Of a DNA stretch of 64,000 nucleotides, positions 25,392-35,571 are shown piece by piece. Position numbers and translations under genes: made by a program. The stretch spans positions 126,508 to 190,507 of the forward strand of contig NZ_LKEG01000052.1 of NCBI RefSeq assembly GCF_001645105.1, written 5' to 3'. The notes beneath the pieces are model-generated. The model did not search any database, was not told the DNA's origin, and saw nothing but the letters and a program-made list of their open reading frames with translations. The number at the start of each line of letters is the position of its first letter. The stretch's first letter is position 1. The DNA is from Pseudomonas marginalis. Lineage in GTDB: Bacteria; Pseudomonadota; Gammaproteobacteria; Pseudomonadales; Pseudomonadaceae.

Positions 25392-26285
25392 TTAGTTGAT
25401 CGGATGCTGGCGCAGAAAATCTGCGGCCACGGCGGACGGGCTTTCATGCTCGACGTCGACCCGCGCATTCAGCTCGCGCATGGTTTTGTCATCGAACAGA
25501 TCGGCCAGCGGCTTGAGCTCAGCGGCCAACTGAGGGTGCTGGTCGAGGTATTGCTGACGAATCACCGGTGCAGCGGTGTAGTCCGGGAAGTAGTGCTTGT
25601 CGTCTTCCAGCAGCTTGAGCTTGAAGGCGTTCAGGCGACCGTCGGTGGTGTAGACCAGGCCGGCGAACACTTGGCCATTACGCAGCGCGGTGTAAACCAG
25701 GCCCGCGTCCATCTGCCGGGTGTTTTTGCGGGTCAGGTTCATGTCGTACAGCTTGACCATGCCGCCCATGCCGTCGGAACGGTTGGCGAACTCGGTGTCC
25801 AGGGCCACCAGGCGCGTGCCTTTGGTTTTTTCCGCCAGGGCTTGGGTCAGGTCGCTGATGCTATTGATCTGCGGGAATTCCTTGGCCACGTTCTCGGGCA
25901 ACGCCAGCGCGTAGGTGTTGCTGAAGCGCGACGGCGAGAGCCAGACCAGGCCTTTTTTCGCGTCGAGTTCTTTAACCCGAGCGTAGGACTGTTCGCTGTC
26001 GAGTTTCTCGTCGACATGGTTGTAGGCCACCAGCGACACGCCGGTGTATTCCCACAGCAGGTCCAGTTGCCCGCTTTCCTGGGCACTGCGCGCCAGGTTG
26101 CTGCCCAGGCCGCCGGTCACCTGGGTTTGATAGCCCTTGGTGCGCAGGTACTGGGAGGTGATTTCGGCCAGCAGGGTCTGTTCGGTGAACACCCGGGCGC
26201 CGATGCGGATCAACGGTTTTTCAGCGGCTTGCGCAATGCCTGCAAACAGCAGGACGCAGCTCAATATCAGAGTCAGTCTTTTCAT
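25392..26285 (-). CDS. Osmoprotectant ABC transporter substrate-binding protein (OpuAC/OsmF type)
   Basis: A periplasmic binding protein of 297 residues with a clear Sec signal (MKRLTLILSCVLLFAGIAQA, cleavage after AQA). The mature start IRIGARVFTEQTLLAEI and the motif DLLWEYTGVSL are typical of OpuAC-like quaternary-amine binders, as is YTTDGRLNAFKLKLLEDDKHYFPDY. The ligand is likely glycine betaine, carnitine or choline but is not proven. It is the second gene of the operon, between the two permease genes. Confidence 0.92.
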   Translation of the reverse strand: MKRLTLILSCVLLFAGIAQAAEKPLIRIGARVFTEQTLLAEITSQYLRTKGYQTQVTGGLGSNLARSAQESGQLDLLWEYTGVSLVAYNHVDEKLDSEQSYARVKELDAKKGLVWLSPSRFSNTYALALPENVAKEFPQINSISDLTQALAEKTKGTRLVALDTEFANRSDGMGGMVKLYDMNLTRKNTRQMDAGLVYTALRNGQVFAGLVYTTDGRLNAFKLKLLEDDKHYFPDYTAAPVIRQQYLDQHPQLAAELKPLADLFDDKTMRELNARVDVEHESPSAVAADFLRQHPIN

Positions 26286-26305
26286 GTGATTTCCTTTGCC
26301 AAGCC

Positions 26306-27022
26306 TTAAGACGGACGCAACCCACGTTCCAGCCAGAGGCGGCTGGCCATGGTCACCAGACCGTCAAGCAGTAACGCCAGCAACGCGGTGCACGCGGCGC
26401 CGAGCAGCAATTGCGGCTGATTGTTCAGGGCGATGCCGGGGAAGATCAGGCTGCCGAGGCTGTTGGCACCAATCAGGAACGCCAGCGGTGCGGTGCCGAC
26501 GTTGATGGCCAGGGCCACGCGCACACCGCCGATGATGATCGGCACGGCGTTGGGCAATTCCACGCGAAACAGCACCTGGCGCGGCGTCATGCCGATGCCG
26601 GTGGCGGCTTCTTTCAGCGAGCCTTGAACGTTTTTCAGGCCTTCGTAGGTGTTGCGCACGATAGGCAGGAGGGAGGCGAGGAACAGCGCGAAAATGGCCG
26701 GGCCGCTGCCGATGCCAAGAACGCCGAGGGCGATGGCCAGTACGGCCAGGGGCGGGACGGTGTTACCGATGTTGAAGATCTGCATGAAGCGTTCTGCGCG
26801 CCCGACCATGTTCGGTCGGCTGAGCAGGATACCGGCGGGGATGCCCACAATCAGGGCGGCCAGCATGGAGACTAGAACGAGGATCAAATGAGCTTGCAGG
26901 TAAAACAACAAATCGTCGCGGTACAGTTCGATCGTGTTGATGCCGATCCAGTGGACCAGCAGGGCCAAGAGGGCGACGACAACCGCTCCTCCTATCAGCC
27001 CTTTGCCATAGCGAATAGCCAC
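26306..27022 (-). CDS. Osmoprotectant ABC transporter permease (first gene of operon)
   Basis: A permease of 238 residues with about six membrane segments and the conserved loop KEAATGIGMTPRQVLFRVELPNAVP (about 130-155). The start is a GTG at 27022 with AAGGAG seven bases upstream; the longer frame to 27058 has no such site. Order in the operon is permease, binding protein, permease, ATPase. It is divergent from prfC, the same arrangement that I recall for KT2440 PP_0868-PP_0872. Confidence 0.9.
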   Translation of the reverse strand: MAIRYGKGLIGGAVVVALLALLVHWIGINTIELYRDDLLFYLQAHLILVLVSMLAALIVGIPAGILLSRPNMVGRAERFMQIFNIGNTVPPLAVLAIALGVLGIGSGPAIFALFLASLLPIVRNTYEGLKNVQGSLKEAATGIGMTPRQVLFRVELPNAVPIIIGGVRVALAINVGTAPLAFLIGANSLGSLIFPGIALNNQPQLLLGAACTALLALLLDGLVTMASRLWLERGLRPS

Positions 27023-27353
27023 AGGCGGACTCCTTTTTTCTTCTGTCGGCGCCCACATTCTCCGGCGGCAATGCCATGCCTGGCTGCCTCTGAATGTGGT
27101 CGCGAAATGCAGCTCGCCGAAACCGGCAACGCGGTATGCGATCGAGCCATGAGCGCAGCCTCGTCAGGCTAACTTGCTGATTTATCAGCCCCTGTTCCGA
27201 GTGCGGTAGCAGGGGAGTGGACGTCTCTACCTTTTAAAAGGTTCCACACTTGGCAGCATTTAGCCACCCCCAATGGGCTGAACGGTGGTCCGTCCTCCTG
27301 GGTTTGCGCTATACTCGCCGCCCTTTTTTGACTCACCTGCCAGGCGATTTCCC
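27023..27353. other. Divergent promoter region between the ABC operon and prfC
   Basis: About 330 bp with no gene. A good -10 hexamer TATACT at 27310-27315 would place a prfC transcript start about 30-35 bp before its ATG, but the -35 is poor. A short inverted repeat, CCCCTG (27189-27194) and CAGGGG (27210-27215), lies between the two promoters. Confidence 0.4.
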
Positions 27354-28937
<1,584 letters not shown>

Positions 28938-28956
28938 GGTCTGAGCGGTAAGGAAC

Positions 28957-28987
28957 AGGGCGAAGCTGTGATGGCTTCGCCCTTTTT
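28957..28987 (+). terminator. Intrinsic terminator of prfC
   Basis: Stem GGGCGAAGC (28958-28966) and GCTTCGCCC (28974-28982) with a 7-base loop, followed by five T. Confidence 0.9.
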
Positions 28988-29099
28988 CATGGCCCCTCCC
29001 ACATTTTGCTTTCGGCCAGGCGTGGAATTGGCGAGAACCTTACATCCCGTCTAGCGTTTCAGGTATTTCACTTACCCATCGACGGAATAGGAGGCCACC

Positions 29100-29345
29100 G
29101 TGCGTATAACTCAACGCGCCATTCAACTGGTGCTGCTCGGGGCTTTGGGGTTGTCCGCCTCATTGGCGCTTGCAGGCGCCGGAACGCCCCAATGGAAAGA
29201 CACCGGCCCTGTCACCAAGAAAAAGCAGCAGGAGGTTAACTCCGGCAGTTGGCAACCTCAGGCTCAGCCTGCCCCGAAAGAGGACGCAGAAAACCCCTAC
29301 AACGAAGGGGAAGACAGCGAAACCTATGATGACGGGGACACCTGA
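29100..29345 (+). CDS. Small exported acidic protein
   Basis: A protein of 81 residues from a GTG start with AGGAGG six bases upstream. The N-terminus MRITQRAIQLVLLGALGLSASLALA is a clean Sec signal. The short mature part contains KDTGPVTKKKQQEV and ends in a Glu/Asp-rich tail (NPYNEGEDSETYDDGDT). No Cys and no known domain. The next gene, 98 bp on, encodes a similarly organised protein; they probably share a transcript ending at the inverted repeat at 29724-29766. Confidence 0.65.
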   Translation: MRITQRAIQLVLLGALGLSASLALAGAGTPQWKDTGPVTKKKQQEVNSGSWQPQAQPAPKEDAENPYNEGEDSETYDDGDT

Positions 29346-29443
29346 TAGCTGGCGCAAACCCAGTATCACAACTAGCTTCAAGGACTGGCGACGGTGGATC
29401 ACTGTCGTTCGGGTTTCATCTACTGACTGGACGGAAATCGACC

Positions 29444-29707
29444 ATGAGTATTTTTCAACGAGTCGTGCTGTTGATAAAGATGCTGGTGCTGATGTCGTTG
29501 GGTATGTCGGCGGCCTGGGCACATAACCCGGTGCAGAGCGGTCAGGCGAGCTTTTCGGCGTCGCATGACAAGGGCCTGCAGTTGGCCAAGTCTGAAGCTG
29601 AGCCTGGGGACCAGGATCAGGGTGGCAGCAAGGACGATGATGACTCCACCACGAACGAGCCGGACGGTGACGACCCGGACGACGATGATGGCGACAGCCA
29701 AACGTAG
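29444..29707 (+). CDS. Small exported Asp-rich protein
   Basis: A protein of 87 residues with a predicted signal peptide (MSIFQRVVLLIKMLVLMSLGMSAAWA, cleavage after AWA). The mature 61 residues finish with a highly acidic tail of Asp with Gly, Ser, Thr and Glu (from about 58), suggesting cation binding or a disordered acidic segment. The ribosome site is weak (only GGA about 14 bases before the ATG), so the start is less certain. Function unknown. It resembles the upstream 81-residue protein in layout but not clearly in sequence. Confidence 0.6.
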   Translation: MSIFQRVVLLIKMLVLMSLGMSAAWAHNPVQSGQASFSASHDKGLQLAKSEAEPGDQDQGGSKDDDDSTTNEPDGDDPDDDDGDSQT

Positions 29708-29723
29708 GTCTTGACCAAAAGAA

Positions 29724-29766
29724 AGCCCCTCCCACCCGGCTGATGCGCAACCGGGTGGGAAGGGCT
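29724..29766. terminator. Long inverted repeat, probable terminator
   Basis: Arms 29724-29739 (AGCCCCTCCCACCCGG) and 29751-29766 pair with one mismatch around an 11-base loop. A-rich bases precede it (AAAAGAA), so it may end transcription on the minus strand, but the plus strand lacks a T tract. Confidence 0.6.
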
Positions 29767-29809
29767 GTGAAACGCGTTACCACTGCTTAATCCCTGTGGG
29801 CGCGGGCTG

Positions 29810-29905
29810 TTGTGGCGAGGGAGCTTGCTCCCGCTGGGGTGCGAAGCGCCCGCAAAAGCGGGCGACTGCTACGCAGTCGAACGGGAGCAAGCTCCCTCGC
29901 CACAA
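29810..29905. repeat. REPIN, GAGGGAGCTTGCTCCC family
   Basis: Outer arms TGTGGCGAGGGAGCTTGCTC (from 29811) and GAGCAAGCTCCCTCGCCACA (ending 29904) enclose a second hairpin (CGCCCGC/GCGGGCG) and GACTGC/GCAGTC. This is a different REP family from those at 15554 and at the left end. Confidence 0.88.
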
Positions 29906-29934
29906 GAGCAACTCCCCTGAGGGAGCGTGTTGCT

Positions 29935-30906
29935 TTAAGCCACAAACTGCTCCGCGTAATGGCAAGCCACTTGGCGGTTATCCAACGGCCGCAGCTGCGG
30001 CTCCTCGGTGCTGCACCGCTGGGTCGCGTACGGGCAGCGTTTGTGGAACGCGCAGCCAGGCGGCGGGTTCAGGGGGTTGGGCAATTCGCCGACGATCTTG
30101 ATCTTCGGCTTGCTCGGGTCCGGGTGGATGGTCGGGGTGGCCGACAGCAGCGCCTGGGTGTACGGGTGCAGCGGCCGGGCGTAGATGTCTTCCTTGGGGC
30201 CGACTTCCACCGGGCGGCCGAGGTACATCACCATCACGTCATCGGCGACGTGTTGCACCACCGCGAGGTTGTGGGAAATGAACACGTAGGCGGTGTTGAA
30301 TTCCTGCTGCAAATCCATGAACAGGTTGAGCACCTGGGCCTGGATCGACACGTCGAGTGCCGAGGTCGGTTCATCCGCCACCAGCACTTTCGGTTGCAGC
30401 ATCATGGCGCGGGCCAGGGCGATGCGCTGGCGCTGACCACCGGAGAACATGTGCGGGTAGCGCTGATAATGCTCAGGGCGCAGGCCCACTTGCTTCATCA
30501 TCGCCTGGACTTTCTCGCGGCGTTCGGCGGCCGACAGGTTGGTATTGATCAGCAACGGCTCGCCGAGTTGATCGCCGACCTTCTGGCGTGGGTTCAACGA
30601 GGCATACGGGCTCTGGAACACCATCTGCACGTCTTTGCGCAATTGCTTGCGCTGGGCCTTGTCGGCGCCGGCCACTTCCTGGCCGGCGATTTTCAAGGAG
30701 CCCGAAGACGGCTCTTCAATCAGCGTGAGCGCACGGGCCAGGGTGGATTTGCCGCAACCCGACTCGCCTACCACGGCGAGGGTCTTGCCGGCTTCCAGTT
30801 CAAACGACACGCCATTAAGCGCGCGTACCAACGCATGGCCCTTGAACAGGCCACGGGACACTTCGTAGTGACGGGTGAGGTCGCGGGCGGTAAGAACGAC
30901 GGCCAT
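29935..30906 (-). CDS. dppF: Dipeptide ABC transporter ATP-binding protein DppF
   Basis: Second ATPase of the dipeptide importer, 323 residues. Walker A GESGCGKST (about 48-56), signature FSGGQRQRIALARAM, Walker B VLVADEPTSALDVS and the H-loop ISHNLAVV are visible. The C-terminal oligopeptide/dipeptide domain has the Cys-containing iron-sulfur-like motif GCAFHKRCPYATQRC (about 280-295) typical of DppD/DppF/OppF. It overlaps dppD by one base (TAATG) and is the last gene of dppABCDF. A REPIN follows. Confidence 0.95.
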   Translation of the reverse strand: MAVVLTARDLTRHYEVSRGLFKGHALVRALNGVSFELEAGKTLAVVGESGCGKSTLARALTLIEEPSSGSLKIAGQEVAGADKAQRKQLRKDVQMVFQSPYASLNPRQKVGDQLGEPLLINTNLSAAERREKVQAMMKQVGLRPEHYQRYPHMFSGGQRQRIALARAMMLQPKVLVADEPTSALDVSIQAQVLNLFMDLQQEFNTAYVFISHNLAVVQHVADDVMVMYLGRPVEVGPKEDIYARPLHPYTQALLSATPTIHPDPSKPKIKIVGELPNPLNPPPGCAFHKRCPYATQRCSTEEPQLRPLDNRQVACHYAEQFVA

Positions 30907-31874
30907 TACGCCACCTCCTGGTTCAAGGGGTAGAAGCAGCGCGCAAGGCTGTTGCTTTTCGGATCAAGCCCAGGCCGCTGGGTACGGCAGGATTCCTGCA
31001 CATACGGGCAGCGCGGCGACAGCAGGCAACCCTGCGGGCGGTCATAACGACCGGGCACGATACCCGGCAGCGTGGCCAGGCGCGTGGCGCCGAGGCTGTG
31101 CTCGGGAATCGCCTTGAGCAGGGCTTCGCTGTACGGGTGCGCCGGAATGTCGAACAGTTGCGGCACCTGGCCGACTTCCACGGCTTGGCCGGCGTACATC
31201 ACGCACACGCGCTGGGCGGTTTCGGCCACGACCGCGAGGTCGTGGGTGATCAGCACCAGGCCCATGTTCTGTTCTTTCTGCAGGGCCAGCAGCAGTTCCA
31301 TGATCTGCGCCTGGATGGTCACGTCCAACGCGGTGGTCGGTTCGTCGGCGATCAGCAGCTTCGGCTCGCCGGCAATCGCCATGGCGATTGCCACGCGCTG
31401 GCTCATACCGCCGGACAGTTGGTGCGGGTAGGCGTCCATACGGCTGGCAGCGCCGGGGATTTCAACCTTTTCCAACAGTTCGATGGCGCGCTTGCGCGCT
31501 TGCTTGCCGGACATCTTCAGGTGCAGGCGCAGCACTTCTTCAATCTGGAAACCCACGGTGTAGCTGGGGTTCAGCGCGGTCATCGGGTCCTGGAATACCA
31601 TCGCCAGGTCTTTACCGACGATCTGGCGACGCTGGCGGTTGCTCAGCTTGAGCATGTCCTTGCCGTCGAAGTTCAGCGCGTCGGCGGTGACGATGCCGGG
31701 GTGCTCGATCAGGCCCATCAGCGCCATCATGGTCACGGATTTACCCGAGCCCGACTCGCCAACAATCGCCAGGACTTCGCCTTTGTCGACGGTAATGTCG
31801 AGGCCATCGACCACCGGCACGGCGGTCTTGTCGCCGAAGCGCACGTTGAGATTCTTGATTTCTAACAGTGACAT
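30906..31874 (-). CDS. dppD: Dipeptide ABC transporter ATP-binding protein DppD
   Basis: First ATPase of the dipeptide importer, 322 residues. It has Walker A GESGSGKSV (about 38-46), the OppD/DppD-specific FQDPMTALNP, signature LSGGMSQRVAIAMAI and Walker B LLIADEPTTALDVT. The C-terminal Cys motif is GCLLSPRCPYVQESC. The start is the ATG at 31874, with GGAG upstream; the longer frame adds 15 residues with no family support. It sits 10 bases after the dppC stop. Confidence 0.95.
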   Translation of the reverse strand: MSLLEIKNLNVRFGDKTAVPVVDGLDITVDKGEVLAIVGESGSGKSVTMMALMGLIEHPGIVTADALNFDGKDMLKLSNRQRRQIVGKDLAMVFQDPMTALNPSYTVGFQIEEVLRLHLKMSGKQARKRAIELLEKVEIPGAASRMDAYPHQLSGGMSQRVAIAMAIAGEPKLLIADEPTTALDVTIQAQIMELLLALQKEQNMGLVLITHDLAVVAETAQRVCVMYAGQAVEVGQVPQLFDIPAHPYSEALLKAIPEHSLGATRLATLPGIVPGRYDRPQGCLLSPRCPYVQESCRTQRPGLDPKSNSLARCFYPLNQEVA

Positions 31875-31884
31875 GGGAATCTCC

Positions 31885-32802
31885 TCAGGCGGCGTTCTTG
31901 AGTTTCGGGTCCAGCGCATCGCGCAGACCGTCGCCCATCAAGTTGATTGCCAGCACGCTGAGCAAAATGGTCAAACCCGGCAGGCTCACCACCCACCAGG
32001 CGCGTTCGATGTAGTCACGGGCCGAAGCCAGCATGGTGCCCCACTCAGGGGTCGGCGGTTGTACGCCAAGGCCAAGGAAGCCCAGGGCCGCAGCATCGAG
32101 GATCGCCGAAGAGAAACTCAGGGTGGCCTGGACGATCAGCGGTGCCATGCAGTTAGGCAGCACGGTGATGAACATCAGGCGTGGCAGCCCGGCGCCGGCG
32201 AGGCGGGCGGCAGTCACATAGTCACGGTTCAGCTCGCCCATCACTGCAGCGCGGGTCAGGCGGACATAGGACGGCAGCGACACGATGGCGATCGCGATCA
32301 CGGTGTTGATCAGGCCAGGGCCGAGGATCGCGACAATGGCCACCGCCAGCAGCAGCGAGGGCAGGGCCAGCATGATGTCCATCAGGCGCATGATGGTCGG
32401 GCCGAGCAAGCGCGGGAAGAACCCGGCGAACAGGCCCAACAGGATGCCCGGGATCAGCGACATCACCACCGACGACAAACCGATCAGCAACGACAGGCGC
32501 GAGCCTTGGATAAGACGCGAGAGCAAGTCACGGCCAAGCTCGTCGGTGCCGAGCAGGAACTGGATCTGCCCGCCTTCCAGCCACGACGGCGGGGTCAGCA
32601 GGAAGTCGCGGTATTGCTCGCTCGGGTTATGCGGGGCAACCCACGGGGCGAAGATCGCGCAGAACACGATCAGCACCATGAACAGCAGGCCGGCAACCGC
32701 GCCTTTGTTCTTGGAGAAGGCTTGCCAGAATTCTTTGTACGGGGACGGGTACAGCAGGCTTTGATCGACTGCTGACACTTGAGTAGGTGTGGTCATGGTC
32801 AT
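31885..32802 (-). CDS. dppC: Dipeptide ABC transporter permease DppC
   Basis: An inner-membrane permease of 305 residues. The OppC-type N-terminal segment (FSKNKGAVAGLLFMVLIVFCAIFAPW, about 28-53) precedes the binding-protein-dependent transport domain with five more membrane segments and the EAA-like loop VTAARLAGAGLPRLMFITVLPN. LLGTDELGRDLLSRLIQGSR is the conserved DppC/OppC stretch. Two ATGs in frame (32802 and 32796) are both possible; no strong ribosome site separates them. It starts four bases after the dppB stop. Confidence 0.94.
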   Translation of the reverse strand: MTMTTPTQVSAVDQSLLYPSPYKEFWQAFSKNKGAVAGLLFMVLIVFCAIFAPWVAPHNPSEQYRDFLLTPPSWLEGGQIQFLLGTDELGRDLLSRLIQGSRLSLLIGLSSVVMSLIPGILLGLFAGFFPRLLGPTIMRLMDIMLALPSLLLAVAIVAILGPGLINTVIAIAIVSLPSYVRLTRAAVMGELNRDYVTAARLAGAGLPRLMFITVLPNCMAPLIVQATLSFSSAILDAAALGFLGLGVQPPTPEWGTMLASARDYIERAWWVVSLPGLTILLSVLAINLMGDGLRDALDPKLKNAA

Positions 32803-32806
32803 GATC

Positions 32807-33817
32807 TCAGCGCTGGTGACGGATGCGTGGGTTGGCGAAGCCGTAGAGGATATCCACCACGAAGTTCACCAGGATCACCAGGCAGGCGATCAGCAGGATG
32901 CCGTTCTGCACCACCGGGTAGTCCCGCGCGCCAATGGCTTCGATCAGCCATTTGCCGATGCCGGGCCACGAGAAGATGGTTTCGGTCAATACCGCACCGG
33001 CCAGCAGGGTGCCGACTTGCAGGCCAACCACGGTCAATACCGGGATCAGCGCGTTACGCAGGCCGTGCACGAATACCACGCGTGCCGGCGAAAGGCCCTT
33101 GGCCTTGGCGGTACGGATGTAGTCTTCGCGCAGCACTTCGAGCATCGACGAACGGGTCATCCGTGCGATCACCGCCAACGGGATGGTACCGAGCACGATG
33201 GCCGGCAGGATCAGGTGGTGCAGCGCATCCCAAAACGCGTCCGGCTCGTCAGCCAGCAGGGTGTCGATCAGCATGAAGCCGGTGCGCGGCTCGATGTCGT
33301 AGAGCAGGTCGATACGCCCGGAAACCGGGGTCCAGCCCAGGCTTACCGAGAAGAACATGATCAGGATCAGGCCCCACCAGAAGATCGGCATCGAATAGCC
33401 CGCGAGGGAGATGCCCATCACCCCATGGTCGAACAGGGATCCTCGCTTCAAGGCCGCGATCACCCCGGCCAACAGGCCCAGGATACCGGCGAACAACAGG
33501 GCGGCCATGGACAGTTCCAGGGTCGCCGGGAAGAGGGCGGTGAATTCAGTCCACACGCTGGTGCGGGTGCGCAACGATTCGCCAAGGTCGCCCTGGGCGA
33601 GCTTGCCGACGTAATCCAGGTATTGCGCATACAACGGCTTGTTAAGGCCAAGGCGTTCCATTGCCTGTGCGTGCATCTCGGGGTCGACGCGCCGCTCGCC
33701 CATCATGACTTCGACGGGGTCGCCAGGGATCATGCGAATCAACGCAAACGTGAGCAACGTTATGCCGAAAAACGTGGGGATCAATAACCCCAGTCGGCGG
33801 GCAATAAAACTAAACAT
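32807..33817 (-). CDS. dppB: Dipeptide ABC transporter permease DppB
   Basis: A permease of 336 residues with the DppB/OppB N-terminus (MFSFIARRLGLLIPTFFGIT), the extracytoplasmic GDPVEVMMGE and LGESLRTRTSV regions, and six membrane segments. The EAA-like loop is TAKAKGLSPARVVFVHGLRNALIPV, and the C-terminal AVLTETIFSWPGIGKWLIEAI is diagnostic. The ATG at 33817 was chosen over the upstream 33862. A hairpin lies between it and dppA. Confidence 0.95.
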   Translation of the reverse strand: MFSFIARRLGLLIPTFFGITLLTFALIRMIPGDPVEVMMGERRVDPEMHAQAMERLGLNKPLYAQYLDYVGKLAQGDLGESLRTRTSVWTEFTALFPATLELSMAALLFAGILGLLAGVIAALKRGSLFDHGVMGISLAGYSMPIFWWGLILIMFFSVSLGWTPVSGRIDLLYDIEPRTGFMLIDTLLADEPDAFWDALHHLILPAIVLGTIPLAVIARMTRSSMLEVLREDYIRTAKAKGLSPARVVFVHGLRNALIPVLTVVGLQVGTLLAGAVLTETIFSWPGIGKWLIEAIGARDYPVVQNGILLIACLVILVNFVVDILYGFANPRIRHQR

Positions 33818-33853
33818 CTTGTGGTGTACCTCAATCAGCCGGTTAGGCAGGTC

Positions 33854-33879
33854 CGGCACCACCCTGGTGGGCGGTGCCG
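33854..33879 (-). promoter_or_regulatory. Hairpin between dppA and dppB
   Basis: CGGCACC (33854-33860) pairs with GGTGCCG (33873-33879), with an inner CACC/GGTG pairing and no T tract. Such structures after a binding-protein gene commonly protect its mRNA or reduce read-through, which would give more DppA than permease. Confidence 0.45.
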
Positions 33880-33892
33880 AGCGTTTCTCTTA

Positions 33893-35491
33893 TTACTTCA
33901 CCTGGGTAGTGGCGAAGTTATTTGTACCTAGAGGGCTTTGGGTAAAGCCTTCTACGTTCTTGCGCATGGCGGTGAACAGTTTCGGGTAAGCCATGGGAAG
34001 CCATGGTTGGTCCTTGTCGAAAACGTCCTGTGCTTGTTCATAGAGTGCAGCGCGCTGGCCGGGTTCAGCGATGGCGCGCGCCTTGTCGATCAAGTCTTGA
34101 AACTCTTTGTTGCACCAACGTGCGTAGTTTTCGCCGTTTTTTGCAGCATCGCAACTCAGGTTTGGCGTGAGGAAGTTGTCCGGGTCGCCGTTATCACCGA
34201 CCCAGCCAGCCGAGACCATGTCGTGCTCGCCGTTTTTAGCACGCTTGAGCATCTCGCCCCATTCCATGACTCTGATATTGACCTTCAGGCCAATCTGCGC
34301 CAGATCCGCTTGCATGCGCTGGGCGCCGAGCATCGGGTTGGGGTTGGTCGGACCGCCGCCGTTACGGGTGAACAGGGTGAATTCGGTGCCTTCCGGTACG
34401 CCGGCTTCCTTGAGCAGGGCGCGGGCCTTGTCCAGGTCGCGAGGCGGGTTTTTCAGTTTGTCGCTGAAACCCAGCAAGGTCGGCGGATAAGGGCCGGTCC
34501 CCACCACCGCATTGCCTTTGCCGAACAGGGCTTCGGTATAGCCGGCCTTGTCGAACGCGATGTTGATTGCGTGACGGACCCGCGCATCGCTCATGTATTT
34601 GTGGGTGGTGTTCAGCGCGGTGTAACTGGTGGTCATCGCCGCCAATTCATCGACTTTCAGGTTTGGGTCTTTCTTGATGCTTGGAATGTCATCCGGCTTG
34701 GGGAACAGCGCGATCTGGCATTCGTTGGCCTTGAGTTTCTGCAGGCGCACGTTGTTATCGGTGCTGATCGCCAGGATCAGCGGGTCGACTGCCGGCTTGC
34801 CGCGGAAGTAGTCGGGGTTGGCCTTGAATCGCGCCTGGGCGTCTTTCTGATAACGGGTGAAGATGAACGGGCCAGTGCCGATGGGCTTGGCGTTGAGGTC
34901 TTCGGTCTTGCCGGATTTGAGCAACTGGTCGGCGTATTCCTTCGAATGGATGGAAGAGAACGCCATGCCCAGGTCGGCCAAAAACGGTGCTTCAGGACGG
35001 GTCAGGGTAAAGACGACCGTGTAATCGTCGGTCTTCTCTACGCTCTTGAGCAGTTCCTTGAAACCCATACTTTCGAAGTACGGATAGCCCACGAGGGACT
35101 GTTTATGCCATGGGTGATTCGGGTCCAGCTGGCGCTGGAAGCTCCAAAGCACGTCGTCGGCGTTCATGTTGCGCGTGGGTTTGAAGTAGTCGGTGGTGTG
35201 GAACTTGATGTCGTCACGCAGGTGGAAGGTGTAGGTCAGGCCATCGGCGCTGATCTCGGGCAAGTCTTTGGCCAGCGCGGGGATCACTTCGGTGGTGCCG
35301 GGCTTGAAGTCCACCAGGCGGTTGAACATGGTTTCAGCAGCGGCGTCAGCGGTCACGGCCGTGGTGTACAGGACCGGGTCGAAACCTTCCGGGCTGGCTT
35401 CGGTGCAGACCACCAGCGGTTTGGCCGAAACGCCGATCGCCACGCTCAACAGCGCGGCAGCCATAGCGGCTTGTAGCGGGAGCATTTTCAT
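33893..35491 (-). CDS. dppA: Periplasmic dipeptide-binding protein DppA (operon-encoded)
   Basis: A binding protein of 532 residues in the SBP_bac_5 family. The signal peptide ends near residue 23 (SVAIGVSA). The family signature lies at about 70-115 (IPALAKDLPEISADGLTYTF, FKPTRNMNADDVLWSFQR). GTGPFIF and WVGDNGDPDNFLTPNLSC match DppA proteins. It is first in dppABCDF and is about 75 bp ahead of dppB. I recall the PAO1 equivalent as PA4502 (dppA4), adjacent to opdP, which is the arrangement here. Confidence 0.93.
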   Translation of the reverse strand: MKMLPLQAAMAAALLSVAIGVSAKPLVVCTEASPEGFDPVLYTTAVTADAAAETMFNRLVDFKPGTTEVIPALAKDLPEISADGLTYTFHLRDDIKFHTTDYFKPTRNMNADDVLWSFQRQLDPNHPWHKQSLVGYPYFESMGFKELLKSVEKTDDYTVVFTLTRPEAPFLADLGMAFSSIHSKEYADQLLKSGKTEDLNAKPIGTGPFIFTRYQKDAQARFKANPDYFRGKPAVDPLILAISTDNNVRLQKLKANECQIALFPKPDDIPSIKKDPNLKVDELAAMTTSYTALNTTHKYMSDARVRHAINIAFDKAGYTEALFGKGNAVVGTGPYPPTLLGFSDKLKNPPRDLDKARALLKEAGVPEGTEFTLFTRNGGGPTNPNPMLGAQRMQADLAQIGLKVNIRVMEWGEMLKRAKNGEHDMVSAGWVGDNGDPDNFLTPNLSCDAAKNGENYARWCNKEFQDLIDKARAIAEPGQRAALYEQAQDVFDKDQPWLPMAYPKLFTAMRKNVEGFTQSPLGTNNFATTQVK

Positions 35492-35571
35492 TCAGAGCCC
35501 TCTGCAATCGATGGGACCAGACAAGCGTAGACGGCGGGCTCGTCCTGAGCCCGCCGTCTACCTGGCGCTAA

